Positions 6,637 through 14,931 are shown, numbered from the stretch's first letter. The stretch is 33,233 bases of DNA from Caldilinea sp. CFX5 (GCA_021405325.1 QWII01000110.1:1-33233), one strand, 5' to 3'. Notes: generated by a model from the sequence alone, not told the origin. A program made the numbers and translations.

Positions 6637-7593
6637 GTGCAGGCTGAAATTCTCACTGTTCAGGATCTGCGAGTTTATTACCATACATTGGAAGGCCCGG
6701 TGAAGGCGGTCGATGGCGTCAGTTTTACCCTGCACAAGGGCGAGCGCTTTGGCCTGGTGGGCGAGTCGGGCAGCGGCAAATCGACGGCGGCGTTGGCCGT
6801 TTTGCGCTTGACACGCCCCCCCGCCCGCATTGAAAGCGGGCAGGTGCTGCTGGATGGCGCATCGCTGCTGACGCTAGAGAGCAATGAGCTAAAGAAGCTG
6901 CGCTTTGCCCAGATCTCCCTCATTCCCCAAGGGGCCATGAACTCGCTCAACCCGGTCTTGCGCATTCGCGAACAACTTTCCGATGTGATCAAAGAGCATA
7001 ACAAGGCGATCTCGCGCACTGAACTCGACCAACGGCTCTATCATTTGCTGGAGATGGTGGGGCTGAAGAAAGAGGTAATCGACCGCTACCCGCACGAGTT
7101 GAGCGGCGGCATGAAGCAGCGGGTCTGCATCGCCATGGCGATCTCGCTCCAACCCAAGGTGATCATCGCCGACGAGCCAACCAGCGCGCTCGATGTCGTC
7201 ACCCAGCGCCAGGTGATGGAGACGTTGGCGCGCGTCCAGGAACAGATCGGGGCGGCGGTGATTCTGGTCGGTCACGATATGGGGTTGATGGCGCAATTTG
7301 TTGACACCATCGGCGTTATGTATGCCGGGCGACTGGTCGAGGTGGCCCCGGTGCGCGAACTCTATCGCGAACCCTTGCATCCGTATACCCAAATGCTAAT
7401 CGCCAGCTTGCCCTCGCTCGAAACGCGCGGCGTCTTTAAAGGCATCCCCGGCATCGCACCCTCCCTGCGCCGTCCGCCGGCCGGCTGTCGTTTTCACCCC
7501 CGCTGTGGCCGCAAGCTGGACCACTGCGCCAGCCAGGATCCCACCCTGGTCGAGATCCGCCCGCGGCATTGGGTGGCGTGTCATTTATATTGA
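6637..7593 (+). CDS. Peptide/nickel-type ABC transporter ATP-binding protein (OppD/DppD-like)
   Basis: This protein has 318 residues. The GTG start at 6637 follows GGAGG by 6 bases. It is the first ATPase of an Opp/Dpp-type importer and powers substrate uptake from the cytoplasmic face. Visible motifs are Walker A GESGSGKST (42-50), Q-loop Q98, signature LSGGMKQR (155-162), Walker B VIIADEP (175-181) and H-loop H213. The C-terminal oligopeptide-type extension has HPYTQMLIASLP (248-259) and four cysteines (284, 290, 297 and 315), as is usual in this subfamily. The length is normal. The second ATPase and two permeases follow. Substrates of such systems include peptides, oligosaccharides and metal chelates, so the name does not fix the cargo. 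Confidence 0.93.
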   Translation: MQAEILTVQDLRVYYHTLEGPVKAVDGVSFTLHKGERFGLVGESGSGKSTAALAVLRLTRPPARIESGQVLLDGASLLTLESNELKKLRFAQISLIPQGAMNSLNPVLRIREQLSDVIKEHNKAISRTELDQRLYHLLEMVGLKKEVIDRYPHELSGGMKQRVCIAMAISLQPKVIIADEPTSALDVVTQRQVMETLARVQEQIGAAVILVGHDMGLMAQFVDTIGVMYAGRLVEVAPVRELYREPLHPYTQMLIASLPSLETRGVFKGIPGIAPSLRRPPAGCRFHPRCGRKLDHCASQDPTLVEIRPRHWVACHLY

Positions 7594-7598
7594 GGACC

Positions 7599-7665
7599 GT
7601 GACAGGGTGACAAGGTGAGCCGCTGGGTAGTCACAAATCACTCCTTTACCTTGTCACCCTGTCAC
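7599..7665. repeat. Inverted repeat in the gap between the two ATPase genes
   Basis: Perfect 18-bp arms GTGACAGGGTGACAAGGT (7599-7616) and its complement (7648-7665) flank a 31-base loop. The arms themselves contain short direct repeats (GTGACA, GGTGACA, AGGTGA). It lies between genes that otherwise look co-transcribed, so it may act as an mRNA-processing or stability element. Confidence 0.75.
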
Positions 7666-7697
7666 CCCTTCCGGTTGGTTAGAATTTGAGGAGTTGC

Positions 7698-8753
7698 ATG
7701 ACGGCATTGCTTGAAGCGCATAACGTAACCAAGGCATTTGGCGGGGGGATGTTTCAGCGCCATGCCACCACGGTCTTGGAGAATCTGTCGTTGGCGGTGA
7801 CAGATGGCCGGCCCTCGGTCACGGTCATTGCGGGCGAAAGCGGCAGCGGAAAGACGACGTTGGCGCGCTTGTTGCTGGGCATTATCGCGCCGACCAGTGG
7901 GCAGATCCGCTATCAGGGCAAAGATCTGGCGACGATGACGGCCCCGGAGCAGAAGAACTTTCGCCGCGAGGTGCAGGCGATCTTTCAAGATCCCTTTGAG
8001 GTCTACAACCCCTTCCATAAAGTGGATCGGGTGCTGCTCACGCCTTTGCGGAAGTTTGGGCTGGCGCAGTCGGCGGCAGAGGGGCGCAAGTTGGCGGCAG
8101 CGGCATTGGAACGGGTGGGCTTGCGCCCGGAAGAGACGTTAGGCCGCTATCCACACCAGTTGAGCGGTGGGCAACGGCAGCGCATCATCGTGGCGCGAGC
8201 GCTCTTGCTCAAGCCCAAGGTGATCATCGCCGACGAGCCGGTGTCGATGGTCGATGCGTCGTTGCGCGCTACGATTTTGGAGAGCCTGCTCAACCTGAGC
8301 AAAGAACTGGGCATCTCGCTCATCTACATCACCCATGATCTCACGACGGCCTACCAGGTGGGCGACAGCATTTTGGTCCTCTATCGCGGCCGGGTGGCGG
8401 AGTTGGGTCACGTCGAGTTGGTGATCAAGCAGCCGCAGCATCCCTACACCCGCTTGCTGGTCGAGTCGATCCCGCTGGCGAACCCGGAACGGCGCTGGGA
8501 GGCCAACAGCTTGCCGGTGAAGAGCGAAGATGACGCGCAACAGGTTCAAAGCGGCTGCGCCTTTGTCGGGCGCTGTCCCTCAGCGCTGCGGGTCTGCAGC
8601 GAGAAACCCGCCCCCCTCTTCCGCACCGATGCGCGCCGGGGCGTGGCCTGCTATCTCTACCAGGATCAACCGGTGATCGACGCCGACCAGGCCACCACGT
8701 TGATCGCAAACATGACCAATGTTCAGGGAGACAGTAGCACAGTAAGACAGTAA
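7698..8753 (+). CDS. Peptide/nickel-type ABC transporter ATP-binding protein (OppF/DppF-like)
   Basis: This protein has 351 residues. The ATG at 7698 follows GAGGAG with 4-base spacing and is preferred over an in-frame TTG at 7686. It is the second ATPase and would form a heterodimer with the product of the gene at 6637. Motifs are Walker A GESGSGKTT (46-54), Q97 in FQDPF, signature LSGGQRQR (155-162), Walker B VIIADEP (175-181) and H213. The usual C-terminal extension has HPYTRLLVESIP and cysteines in GCAFVGRCPSALRVC. The last codons run into the tandem-repeat hairpin that follows, so the C-terminal tail (GDSSTVRQ) is partly encoded by repeat DNA and is probably not conserved. Confidence 0.93.
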   Translation: MTALLEAHNVTKAFGGGMFQRHATTVLENLSLAVTDGRPSVTVIAGESGSGKTTLARLLLGIIAPTSGQIRYQGKDLATMTAPEQKNFRREVQAIFQDPFEVYNPFHKVDRVLLTPLRKFGLAQSAAEGRKLAAAALERVGLRPEETLGRYPHQLSGGQRQRIIVARALLLKPKVIIADEPVSMVDASLRATILESLLNLSKELGISLIYITHDLTTAYQVGDSILVLYRGRVAELGHVELVIKQPQHPYTRLLVESIPLANPERRWEANSLPVKSEDDAQQVQSGCAFVGRCPSALRVCSEKPAPLFRTDARRGVACYLYQDQPVIDADQATTLIANMTNVQGDSSTVRQ

Positions 8754-8832
8754 GACAGTAGCACAGTCTGATCAGTCACTGTCCTACTGACCCACTGTCT
8801 TACTGTCTTACTGTCTCCCTGTCTTACTGACC
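8731..8832. repeat. Tandem-repeat hairpin (ACAGTAAG units) overlapping the end of the second ATPase gene
   Basis: Units of the ACAGTAAG and ACAGTAGC type run from 8731 to 8765. Their complements (ACTGTCTT and related) run from 8778 to 8832. The best stem has perfect 21-bp arms at 8739-8759 and 8794-8814. The gene's TAA stop (8751-8753) lies inside the left arm. The pattern suggests slippage of a simple repeat coupled to an inverted duplication. It could attenuate or protect the operon mRNA ahead of the permease genes. Confidence 0.75.
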
Positions 8833-8903
8833 CACTGTTGGTTGATTTACGCCATCATGGACTACTATTGCGTCCCGTCGGGACGATTGAATTGAGGAGG
8901 GGT

Positions 8904-9914
8904 ATGCGGTTGAGTTATGTGGCGAACCGACTAGGCACCTTCGTGCTGGTGGTCGTGGTGGCGGTGACGGTCAATTTTCTCGTGCCGCGGCTGGCCCCCG
9001 GCGACCCGGTGACACAGCGGTTAGAGGCGTTGGCCAACCAAGGCACTGCCATTGGCGGCGATTTCACCAAATTGGTGGAGGCATACAAGCAGAAGTTCGG
9101 CTATGATCGCCCCATCTACGAGCAGTACCTGAGCTACTGGGGTGATCTTTTCCGCGGCGATCTGGGCTACTCGATTAGCCGTTACCCGGCGCGGGTGTGG
9201 GAGATTATCGTGCGCGCCCTGCCGTGGACGATTGGCATGTTGGGGATCGCTACCTTGCTCGCCTTTACGGTGGGCACCCTGACGGGGGCGTTGCTTGCCT
9301 GGCCCACCACGCCAACGGCGTTGACGCGCACCGTCATCCCCCTCTTTATCGTCTTTTCATCGATTCCCTATTACCTACTCGGTCTCTTGCTGCTTTCCCT
9401 CTTTGCCCTCACCTGGGAGATCTTTCCCACGGGCGGCGGCCACAGCATCTTTATGGAGCCGGGCTTCAACATGCCGGCCATTCTCGACATCGTCCATCAT
9501 GCCATCCTGCCGGCGCTCTCCATCGTCATTGCCAGTGTGGCCTTTTGGGCGTTGGGGATGCGCGGGATGATGGTGACGCTCCAGGGCGAGGATTATATGC
9601 TGCTGGCCGAGGCCAAGGGCTTGAGCAAGGTGCGTCTCTTCTTTCGCTACGGGATGCGCAACGCCTTTCTGCCGCAGGCCACCCATCTGGCGATGGCGTT
9701 GGGCCATGTTGTCTCCGGGGCGGTGCTGGTCGAGGTGATCTTCCGTTACCCCGGCGTGGGCTTTGCGCTCTACGAGTCGATTACAGCCAAGGATTTCTTT
9801 GTCACGCAGGGCATCTTGCTGCTGCTGATTCTTTCCATCGCCTTCACCCTCATGCTAATGGACTTTATCTACCCGCTGCTTGACCCACGGGTAACTTACG
9901 GGAGAAAAGGATGA
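8904..9914 (+). CDS. ABC transporter permease (OppB/DppB-like)
   Basis: This protein has 336 residues. The ATG at 8904 follows GAGGAGGGG and is preferred over an upstream in-frame start at 8838 that would put charged residues before the first membrane segment. The N-terminal helix (about 6-28) is followed by the family motif RLAPGDPV. Several further hydrophobic segments follow. The cytoplasmic EAA loop reads EAKGLSKVRLFFRYGMRNAF, where the ATPases dock. The C-terminus is LDFIYPLLDPRVTYG-like, ending DPRVTYGRKG, as is usual for OppB proteins. It overlaps the next permease by 4 bases (ATGA), so the two are translationally coupled. Confidence 0.93.
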   Translation: MRLSYVANRLGTFVLVVVVAVTVNFLVPRLAPGDPVTQRLEALANQGTAIGGDFTKLVEAYKQKFGYDRPIYEQYLSYWGDLFRGDLGYSISRYPARVWEIIVRALPWTIGMLGIATLLAFTVGTLTGALLAWPTTPTALTRTVIPLFIVFSSIPYYLLGLLLLSLFALTWEIFPTGGGHSIFMEPGFNMPAILDIVHHAILPALSIVIASVAFWALGMRGMMVTLQGEDYMLLAEAKGLSKVRLFFRYGMRNAFLPQATHLAMALGHVVSGAVLVEVIFRYPGVGFALYESITAKDFFVTQGILLLLILSIAFTLMLMDFIYPLLDPRVTYGRKG

Positions 9915-10783
9915 GCGCACAAACTATCAATCTTGCCCCCAGCACTGCCCGGCTGGCGGCCCGTCGCATTAACTGGCCGCTCACCATTGGGCTGCTCATC
10001 ATGCTCTCGATTGTGTTGCTCGGTATTGTCGGGCCGTTCTTCGTCGACACTACGATGGCCGATGTCGGTGCAGTGGAGCCGACCCAGGAGCCTTCGGCGG
10101 AACACCTGCTTGGCACCGAGGTGCAGGGGCGCGATGTGTTGGCCCTGCTCATCCTCGGCACCCCGCAGACATTGAAGATCGGCCTGATCGCCGGACTGGT
10201 CGGGCTGGGGATCGGGGTGATCTTGGGCATGTTGGCCGGCTACCTGGGCGGTATGGTCGATACGGTCATCCGCATTGCCACCGACGTTTTCCTGACGATC
10301 CCGGCGCTGGCGATCTTGATCGTGGTCGCCTCATCGGTGCGCGTGTTGAGCATTGAGGCGATGGCGTTGATTGTCGCCTCGCTCTCGTGGATGGCGCCGA
10401 CGCGGGCGATCCGCGCCCAGGTGCTGACGTTGCGTGAACGTCAGTACATCCAGATGGCGAAGTTATCGGGCCTGAATAACATCGAGATCATCTTCGCCGA
10501 CATTCTGCCGAATTTGATTCCCTACATTGCCGCCACGCTGGTGTTGTCCGTCTCCTCCGGCATCCTGGCGGCGATTGGGTTGGAAGTGCTGGGTCTGGGG
10601 CCGTCGCATTTGCCGTCGCTGGGGATGTTGATCTTCTGGTCGCAATCGTATAACGCCGTCTTCCGCGGGCTGTGGTGGTGGTATCTGCCGCCGATTGTGG
10701 TGCTGGTGTTGATCTTTATCGGGTTGTTTTTGATTTCCAGCGGGCTGGATCAGCTCTCGAACCCGCGGTTGGCGAAGGGTTGA
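9911..10783 (+). CDS. ABC transporter permease (OppC/DppC-like)
   Basis: A 290-residue inner-membrane permease that pairs with the product of the gene at 8904. A hydrophobic segment at about 20-38 is followed by the periplasmic stretch EHLLGTEVQGRDVLALLI, the OppC hallmark (HxLGTDxxGRD). The EAA-like loop reads MAKLSGLNNIEIIFADILPN. The end SSGLDQLSNPRLAKG is the typical OppC C-terminus. Its start lies inside the stop of the upstream permease gene. Confidence 0.93.
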   Translation: MSAQTINLAPSTARLAARRINWPLTIGLLIMLSIVLLGIVGPFFVDTTMADVGAVEPTQEPSAEHLLGTEVQGRDVLALLILGTPQTLKIGLIAGLVGLGIGVILGMLAGYLGGMVDTVIRIATDVFLTIPALAILIVVASSVRVLSIEAMALIVASLSWMAPTRAIRAQVLTLRERQYIQMAKLSGLNNIEIIFADILPNLIPYIAATLVLSVSSGILAAIGLEVLGLGPSHLPSLGMLIFWSQSYNAVFRGLWWWYLPPIVVLVLIFIGLFLISSGLDQLSNPRLAKG

Positions 10784-10788
10784 TTATC

Positions 10789-11796
10789 ATGACCACAACC
10801 TTCGGTTTCTGCCTACCCATCTTCGCCGGCGCCGGCGGCGCGCACATGCGCACCCCCTTGCTCGACGCCATTGACTTCGATCAACTGCAACAGGCCGTCG
10901 TTACGGCCGAACAACTCGGCTATGACTCGCTCTGGGTGGCCGATCACCTGATCTTAGGGAGCGAGGGAGCGATCTTGGAAGGGTGGACGGTGCTGGCGGC
11001 GCTAGCGCGTGTCACCACCCGGCTCCGGCTGGGGTCGATTCACCTGGCCAATCGCTTCCGCTCACCGGCAGTGGTAGCCAAGATGGCGGCGACGCTCGAC
11101 TTTATCACCAACGGGCGATTGGAGTTCTTCTTTGATCCCTATGCCGGTAATCGCCCGGAAGCCGAAGCCTACGGCCTGCCCTTTGTCGACGAAGATCGTT
11201 CGTTGGCGCAATTTGAGGAAGCGATCCATCTGATCAAGACGATGTGGACAGCCGATCACCCTACCGTTCAGGGCCACTATTACCAGATCACCGACGCCAT
11301 CTGCCGACCCCGCCCCATCCAGCAGCCAAGCATCCCCTTCTGGATCGGCACTTCGGGCGGTGGCGATGCGCCTGAACAGCGGCCCCTGGTGCAGAAGATG
11401 GCCCCGATCATCGCCCGCCATGCCGATTGGTGGAACATCACGCCGATTTCAGTGGAGGGGGCGCGTCGGGTGTTGACGCTGGTGGAGCGGGCCTGCGAGC
11501 AGCAAGGTCGCCCCTATGCCAGCCTGCGCAAATCGCTCGAAACGCAGATCTTGGTGGTCGAGAATGAGGCCGAATTGCAGGCGATCAAGGCGCAGATCCA
11601 GGCGCGTAACCCCAACTACGCCAATTGGGATGAGCTATGCCAACGCTTTATCATCGGCGATGTGGCGACGGTTTGCGACCGCTTGCGCGCCTATCAAGCG
11701 CTGGGGATCGAATGTTTTATGCTCTGGTTTATGGACTACCCATCACTCGCCGGGTTGCAGCGTTTTGCGCAACAGGTGATGCCGCAGTTCCGATAA
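10789..11796 (+). CDS. LLM-class (luciferase-like) flavin-dependent oxidoreductase
   Basis: This protein has 335 residues. The ATG at 10789 is five bases after the previous stop; GAAGGG within the end of the permease gene may serve as its ribosome site. The fold is the bacterial-luciferase TIM barrel that uses FMN or coenzyme F420. Supporting motifs are the N-terminal FGFCLPIFAG strand, EQLGYDSLWVADHL, LAALARVTTRLRLGSIHLAN, FITNGRLEFFF, the W..DHPTVQGHYY segment and a C-terminal YQALGIECFMLWFMDYP. The length is normal. Placement between the permeases and the binding protein of an importer suggests that it oxidises or cleaves the imported compound. F420 versus FMN use cannot be settled here. 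Confidence 0.88.
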   Translation: MTTTFGFCLPIFAGAGGAHMRTPLLDAIDFDQLQQAVVTAEQLGYDSLWVADHLILGSEGAILEGWTVLAALARVTTRLRLGSIHLANRFRSPAVVAKMAATLDFITNGRLEFFFDPYAGNRPEAEAYGLPFVDEDRSLAQFEEAIHLIKTMWTADHPTVQGHYYQITDAICRPRPIQQPSIPFWIGTSGGGDAPEQRPLVQKMAPIIARHADWWNITPISVEGARRVLTLVERACEQQGRPYASLRKSLETQILVVENEAELQAIKAQIQARNPNYANWDELCQRFIIGDVATVCDRLRAYQALGIECFMLWFMDYPSLAGLQRFAQQVMPQFR

Positions 11797-11808
11797 TAAC
11801 CTCTCTTG

Positions 11809-11826
11809 CTCCTGATATGTCGGGAG
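11809..11826. other. Small hairpin between the LLM oxidoreductase and binding-protein genes
   Basis: CTCCTGA and TCGGGAG (11809-11815 and 11820-11826) form a 7-bp stem with one G-T pair and a 4-base loop. There is no T-run. It may be a weak attenuator or processing site ahead of the binding-protein gene. Confidence 0.3.
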
Positions 11827-11887
11827 TGGGGGCCGGGGGTGAGGAAAGTCATTACATAACTTCAAACAGATCAAAGGAGAGAGAAAG

Positions 11888-13732
11888 ATGAACCGTATGC
11901 GATGGTATCGAACCCTATCGGGGAGCGTTGCCGTGGTCATGGTCTTGCTGCTCGTCATGGCCTGTGCGCCGCCCGCCGCCCCAGCCGGTGGTGACGCGGC
12001 CGCCGGTGGCGCAGCCGCTTCGACCGCCAACCTCACCGCCGCCGAATCGGCCGCTCGCAGCATCCCGCGCGGCAAGACGGTGATCCTGGCGCGCAATGGC
12101 ACCACGATTGCCGACTTTAACCAGATGAACCCCTACGGCTTGGGCGGTCTGGGGCGCATCCGCGACACACTCAACAAGACGATCTACGAGTTCCTCTTCT
12201 ACTATAACCACAACTCAGGCGAGATCACCCCGTGGCTGGCGACCGGTTACGAGTACAACGCCGATTTCACCGAGATCACGATCACCCTGCGCGATGGCGT
12301 GGAGTGGAGCGACGGGCAACCCTTCACCGCCGAAGATGTCGAGTTTACGCTGGAAACCGTGCGCGACAAGGAGACCCTGGTCTTCTCGGCGCAGATGAAA
12401 GAGTGGCTGAAGGATGTTGAAGTGGTCGACGCCAAGACGCTCAAGATCGTCCTTAACAAGCCCAACCCGCGCTGGCTCTTCAGCTTCCTGGCCGAGAACT
12501 CGGAGATCAACCTGGCCTTGCTGCCCAAGCACATTTGGCAAGACCAAGACCCGGAAACCTTTAGCAACTTCGATCTCGACAAGGGCTGGCCGGTCGGTAC
12601 AGGGCCGTTCCGCCTGGTGAAGGCGACCGAACAGCAACTGGTCTTTGACCGGCGCGACAACTGGTGGGGGGCCAAAACCGGCTTCACGACACTGCCGCAG
12701 GTCGAGCGCTTTATCCGCATCCCTGGCGGCGATGCGGCGGCAGTCACCCGCCTCTTTGCCCAGGGCGAGATTGATTTTGGCGGCGCGCTGCAAAAGGGCG
12801 ACTTTGAGGCCGCCCGCGAGCGTAACCCTGATCTGGTCTCGTGGAACAAGGAAGGCCCTTCGTGGGGTACGGCTGACGCCTGTGTCTACATCCTCGGCTT
12901 GAATACCAAGGTCGCCCCCTTCGACAACCCCGATGTGCGCTGGGCGATCAACCATGCCCTGGATCGCAAGAAGTTGGTGACGCTGGCCTATGAAGACAGC
13001 ACCGTGCCGATGGTGATGCCCCTCTCCAGCTTTGGCAATGTGTTGAAGTATGCCGAAAAGGTGCAGGATCTGGTCGATAAGTATCAGGTTGATAACTTCG
13101 ACCTTGCCAAGAGCGATGAACTGATGACCAAGGCCGGCTACACGAAGGATGGCGAAGGCTTCTGGGTCGGGGCCGACGGTAAGCGCATTGTCATGACGAT
13201 CAGCACGACCGGTGGTCGCCGCCCGCTTGGCCCGCCGGTGGCGCAGCAACTGCACGACGCCGGCTTTGACGCCATTGCCAAACACGATGAAACCGGCCAG
13301 ATCGTCAACGGCATCCGCGATGGTTCTGAGACGGCCTGGATCGAACCCCACTGTGGCGCGGCGCAAGAGCCATATCCGACCTTTAGCCACTTCCACAGCA
13401 AGTTCTCGGCCCCCATCGGCACGACGACTGGCTTCCGTTGGGCCAACAGCCGCTACGAGAACCCCGAATATGACGCCATCCTCGACCAGATGGAGGCGCT
13501 GCAACCCTCCTTTGACGACGGTCCGTATGTCGAACTCTTCCGCCAGGCGGTTGACATTTGGCTGCGCGACCTGCCCGAAATCGTCATCTCGGAAGAGCGC
13601 CATGTCTGGACCTACAACTCACGCTGCTGGAAAGGCTGGCCGAGCGCCGAGAATCCCTACATCGCGCCGTATGATGTCTGGGGCGCGTTTCTGACCGCAA
13701 TCCAGAAGCTGGAGCCGACAGGGAATTGTTAG
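11888..13732 (+). CDS. ABC transporter substrate-binding lipoprotein, family 5
   Basis: This protein has 614 residues; its start at 11888 follows AAAGGAGAGAG. A hydrophobic signal (12-25) ends in the lipobox LVMAC with C26, followed by an Ala/Gly-rich linker. The mature protein shows the family-5 (peptide/nickel-type) pattern: YEFLFYYNHNSGEITPWLA, then LRDGVEWSDGQPFTAEDVEFTL, PVGTGPFRLVK, and VRWAINHALDRKKLV. As the receptor of the importer encoded just upstream, it captures the substrate outside the membrane and delivers it to the permeases. It is somewhat longer than typical (about 530-600 residues). The cargo is unknown. Confidence 0.93.
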   Translation: MNRMRWYRTLSGSVAVVMVLLLVMACAPPAAPAGGDAAAGGAAASTANLTAAESAARSIPRGKTVILARNGTTIADFNQMNPYGLGGLGRIRDTLNKTIYEFLFYYNHNSGEITPWLATGYEYNADFTEITITLRDGVEWSDGQPFTAEDVEFTLETVRDKETLVFSAQMKEWLKDVEVVDAKTLKIVLNKPNPRWLFSFLAENSEINLALLPKHIWQDQDPETFSNFDLDKGWPVGTGPFRLVKATEQQLVFDRRDNWWGAKTGFTTLPQVERFIRIPGGDAAAVTRLFAQGEIDFGGALQKGDFEAARERNPDLVSWNKEGPSWGTADACVYILGLNTKVAPFDNPDVRWAINHALDRKKLVTLAYEDSTVPMVMPLSSFGNVLKYAEKVQDLVDKYQVDNFDLAKSDELMTKAGYTKDGEGFWVGADGKRIVMTISTTGGRRPLGPPVAQQLHDAGFDAIAKHDETGQIVNGIRDGSETAWIEPHCGAAQEPYPTFSHFHSKFSAPIGTTTGFRWANSRYENPEYDAILDQMEALQPSFDDGPYVELFRQAVDIWLRDLPEIVISEERHVWTYNSRCWKGWPSAENPYIAPYDVWGAFLTAIQKLEPTGNC

Positions 13733-13778
13733 CCGGTTAAAGCGGTAAGTAGCTGTTGGTAAAACCGTGTAGAGCAAA

Positions 13779-13825
13779 CGTTGGCGGATCGCAAGATTGC
13801 CGCCAACGCGTGCTGGGTGTATACT
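13779..13825 (+). promoter_or_regulatory. Hairpin and promoter of the nuclease-like gene, possibly leaderless
   Basis: CGTTGGCGG (13779-13787) and CCGCCAACG (13800-13808) form a perfect 9-bp inverted repeat with a 12-base loop. TTGCCG (13797-13802) and TATACT (13820-13825) are 17 bases apart and make a plausible -35/-10 pair. The -10 ends only 7 bases before the ATG at 13833, so the transcript would start at or next to the start codon. The inverted repeat overlaps the -35 and could be an operator or the terminator of the upstream operon. Confidence 0.5.
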
Positions 13826-13832
13826 ATGGGGT

Positions 13833-14852
13833 ATGAGTGATTCAACCATTAATTACCGCCTGACGCCGTGGCATCGGTTTCTCGCTCGCGGTTTTGAAGA
13901 TACCATTGGCCGCGAGCGGGTGTTGGTAAAGAGCGAATCACCCACCGGCAGCGAACCGCCCAAAGTGGACACCGTTCTCCTGCGCCGAGAAACGCCCACC
14001 TGGACCGAAGCGCAACGGGCGCTGTTGCCGGATGGCATCCGTGACACCGATGCGTCCACGATTCTGATTGAGTTCAAATACACCGAATCGTTGACCTTGG
14101 ATGCGTTGTGGCAAGCGGTGGGCTATGACTATTTTTATCGCACCAACCATGAGTTAACCCAGGACGATGTGCGTACCTTTGTCCTCTGCGCCAAAACGCC
14201 GCAAGCGAGTCGGTTAGCTGCTTTGGGTTATGAAGCGACGGATTTGCCGGGGGTTTATCGCAGCAAAAACATCTACGTGGCGCACATCACCATCCTCGCC
14301 CTCAACCAATTGCGCAACGAACCACACAATGCGTTGGTGAAGGCGTTTGCCAGCCGGTCGAAGGAAAAAGCCAAAGCCTTTCGCCTGTTGCGCCGCTTCT
14401 GGAAATTATCGGCTGAGTTGTTGTTGTTGTTGCAGGCCTTGCAGGCCGTCTGGTCGTTACCGGAAGGAGCTAGCATGAGTGAAGTCTTGACACCCGAACG
14501 TGTGCTGGAATTGGGACAGGAATGGACGAAGCTTTTGATTCAACAGACCCCCAAGGCGAAATTGAAAGCATGGATGCCCACCGAGTTAAAGCAGGAATTG
14601 ATTGACCAGGGCATCGAGCAAGGCATCGAGCAAGGCATCGAGCAAGGCATCGAGCAAGGCATCGAGCAAGGCATCGAGCAAGGCATCGAGCAGGGCATCG
14701 AGCAGGGCATTACCCAGAAAACTCATGACATTGTGTTGGCAATGCACGCCAAAGGTTTCGACCTGGCCGTGATCGCCGATATTACCGGATTGACTGTCAC
14801 CCAGGTACAGGCATTATTACAGACGGGAGCCGCAAAGACAGCCACCCCCTAA
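13833..14852 (+). CDS. PD-(D/E)XK nuclease-family protein with C-terminal QGIE repeats (Rpn/transposase-like)
   Basis: This protein has 339 residues. The start at 13833 has no ribosome site, which fits a leaderless message. The N-terminal half has a restriction-endonuclease-like core: the strand with LLPDGIRD (D67) and then ILIEFKYTES, with the E80-x-K82 pair, followed by LWQAVGYDYFY. This order matches putative PD-(D/E)XK transposase/Rpn-type proteins that are abundant in Chloroflexi and cyanobacteria. A Leu-rich helix (about 197-210) and a helical region lead to eight QGIE tetrapeptides plus QGIT (259-294), probably a coiled segment. The end, VIADITGLTVTQVQALL, looks like a small helix-turn-helix. 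It is probably a recombination or mobile-element protein; DNA cleavage has not been shown. Confidence 0.75.
   Translation: MSDSTINYRLTPWHRFLARGFEDTIGRERVLVKSESPTGSEPPKVDTVLLRRETPTWTEAQRALLPDGIRDTDASTILIEFKYTESLTLDALWQAVGYDYFYRTNHELTQDDVRTFVLCAKTPQASRLAALGYEATDLPGVYRSKNIYVAHITILALNQLRNEPHNALVKAFASRSKEKAKAFRLLRRFWKLSAELLLLLQALQAVWSLPEGASMSEVLTPERVLELGQEWTKLLIQQTPKAKLKAWMPTELKQELIDQGIEQGIEQGIEQGIEQGIEQGIEQGIEQGIEQGITQKTHDIVLAMHAKGFDLAVIADITGLTVTQVQALLQTGAAKTATP
14607..14714 (+). repeat. 12-bp minisatellite inside the nuclease-like gene
   Basis: Nine in-frame 12-base units of the form CARGGCATCGAG run without interruption; the last diverges to CAGGGCATTACC. Each unit encodes QGIE. Because the unit is a multiple of three, slippage would change the protein length without a frameshift. 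The near-identity of the units suggests recent expansion. Confidence 0.92.
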
Positions 14853-14892
14853 AGCCAAAATCTTCGCGTTAGACAAGCGTTTTCTGCTACCT

Positions 14893-14931
14893 AAAAAAGG
14901 CGTTACACCCCACCGGTGCAACGCCTTTTTT
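14893..14931. terminator. Bidirectional terminator between convergent operons
   Basis: A6GGCGTT (14893-14904) pairs perfectly with AACGCCT6 (14920-14931), and an inner CACC/GGTG extends the stem past one mismatch. A-run and T-run flank both sides. It lies between the plus-strand gene ending at 14852 and the minus-strand gene ending at 15016, so it should stop both transcripts. Confidence 0.9.

Noticed and set aside
9197..9883. 228-codon plus-strand frame inside the OppB-like gene
   Set aside because: It is a frame-shifted reading of the permease with no membrane segments or known motif.
12215..13603. 462-codon open frame on the minus strand under the first binding-protein gene
   Set aside because: The plus-strand frame is an unmistakable family-5 binding protein; the opposite frame has no recognisable motif and is a codon-bias shadow.
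14607..14714. Regular short repeats considered as a CRISPR array
   Set aside because: The units are 12 bp, contiguous and in frame, with no spacers; they code for QGIE in the protein.
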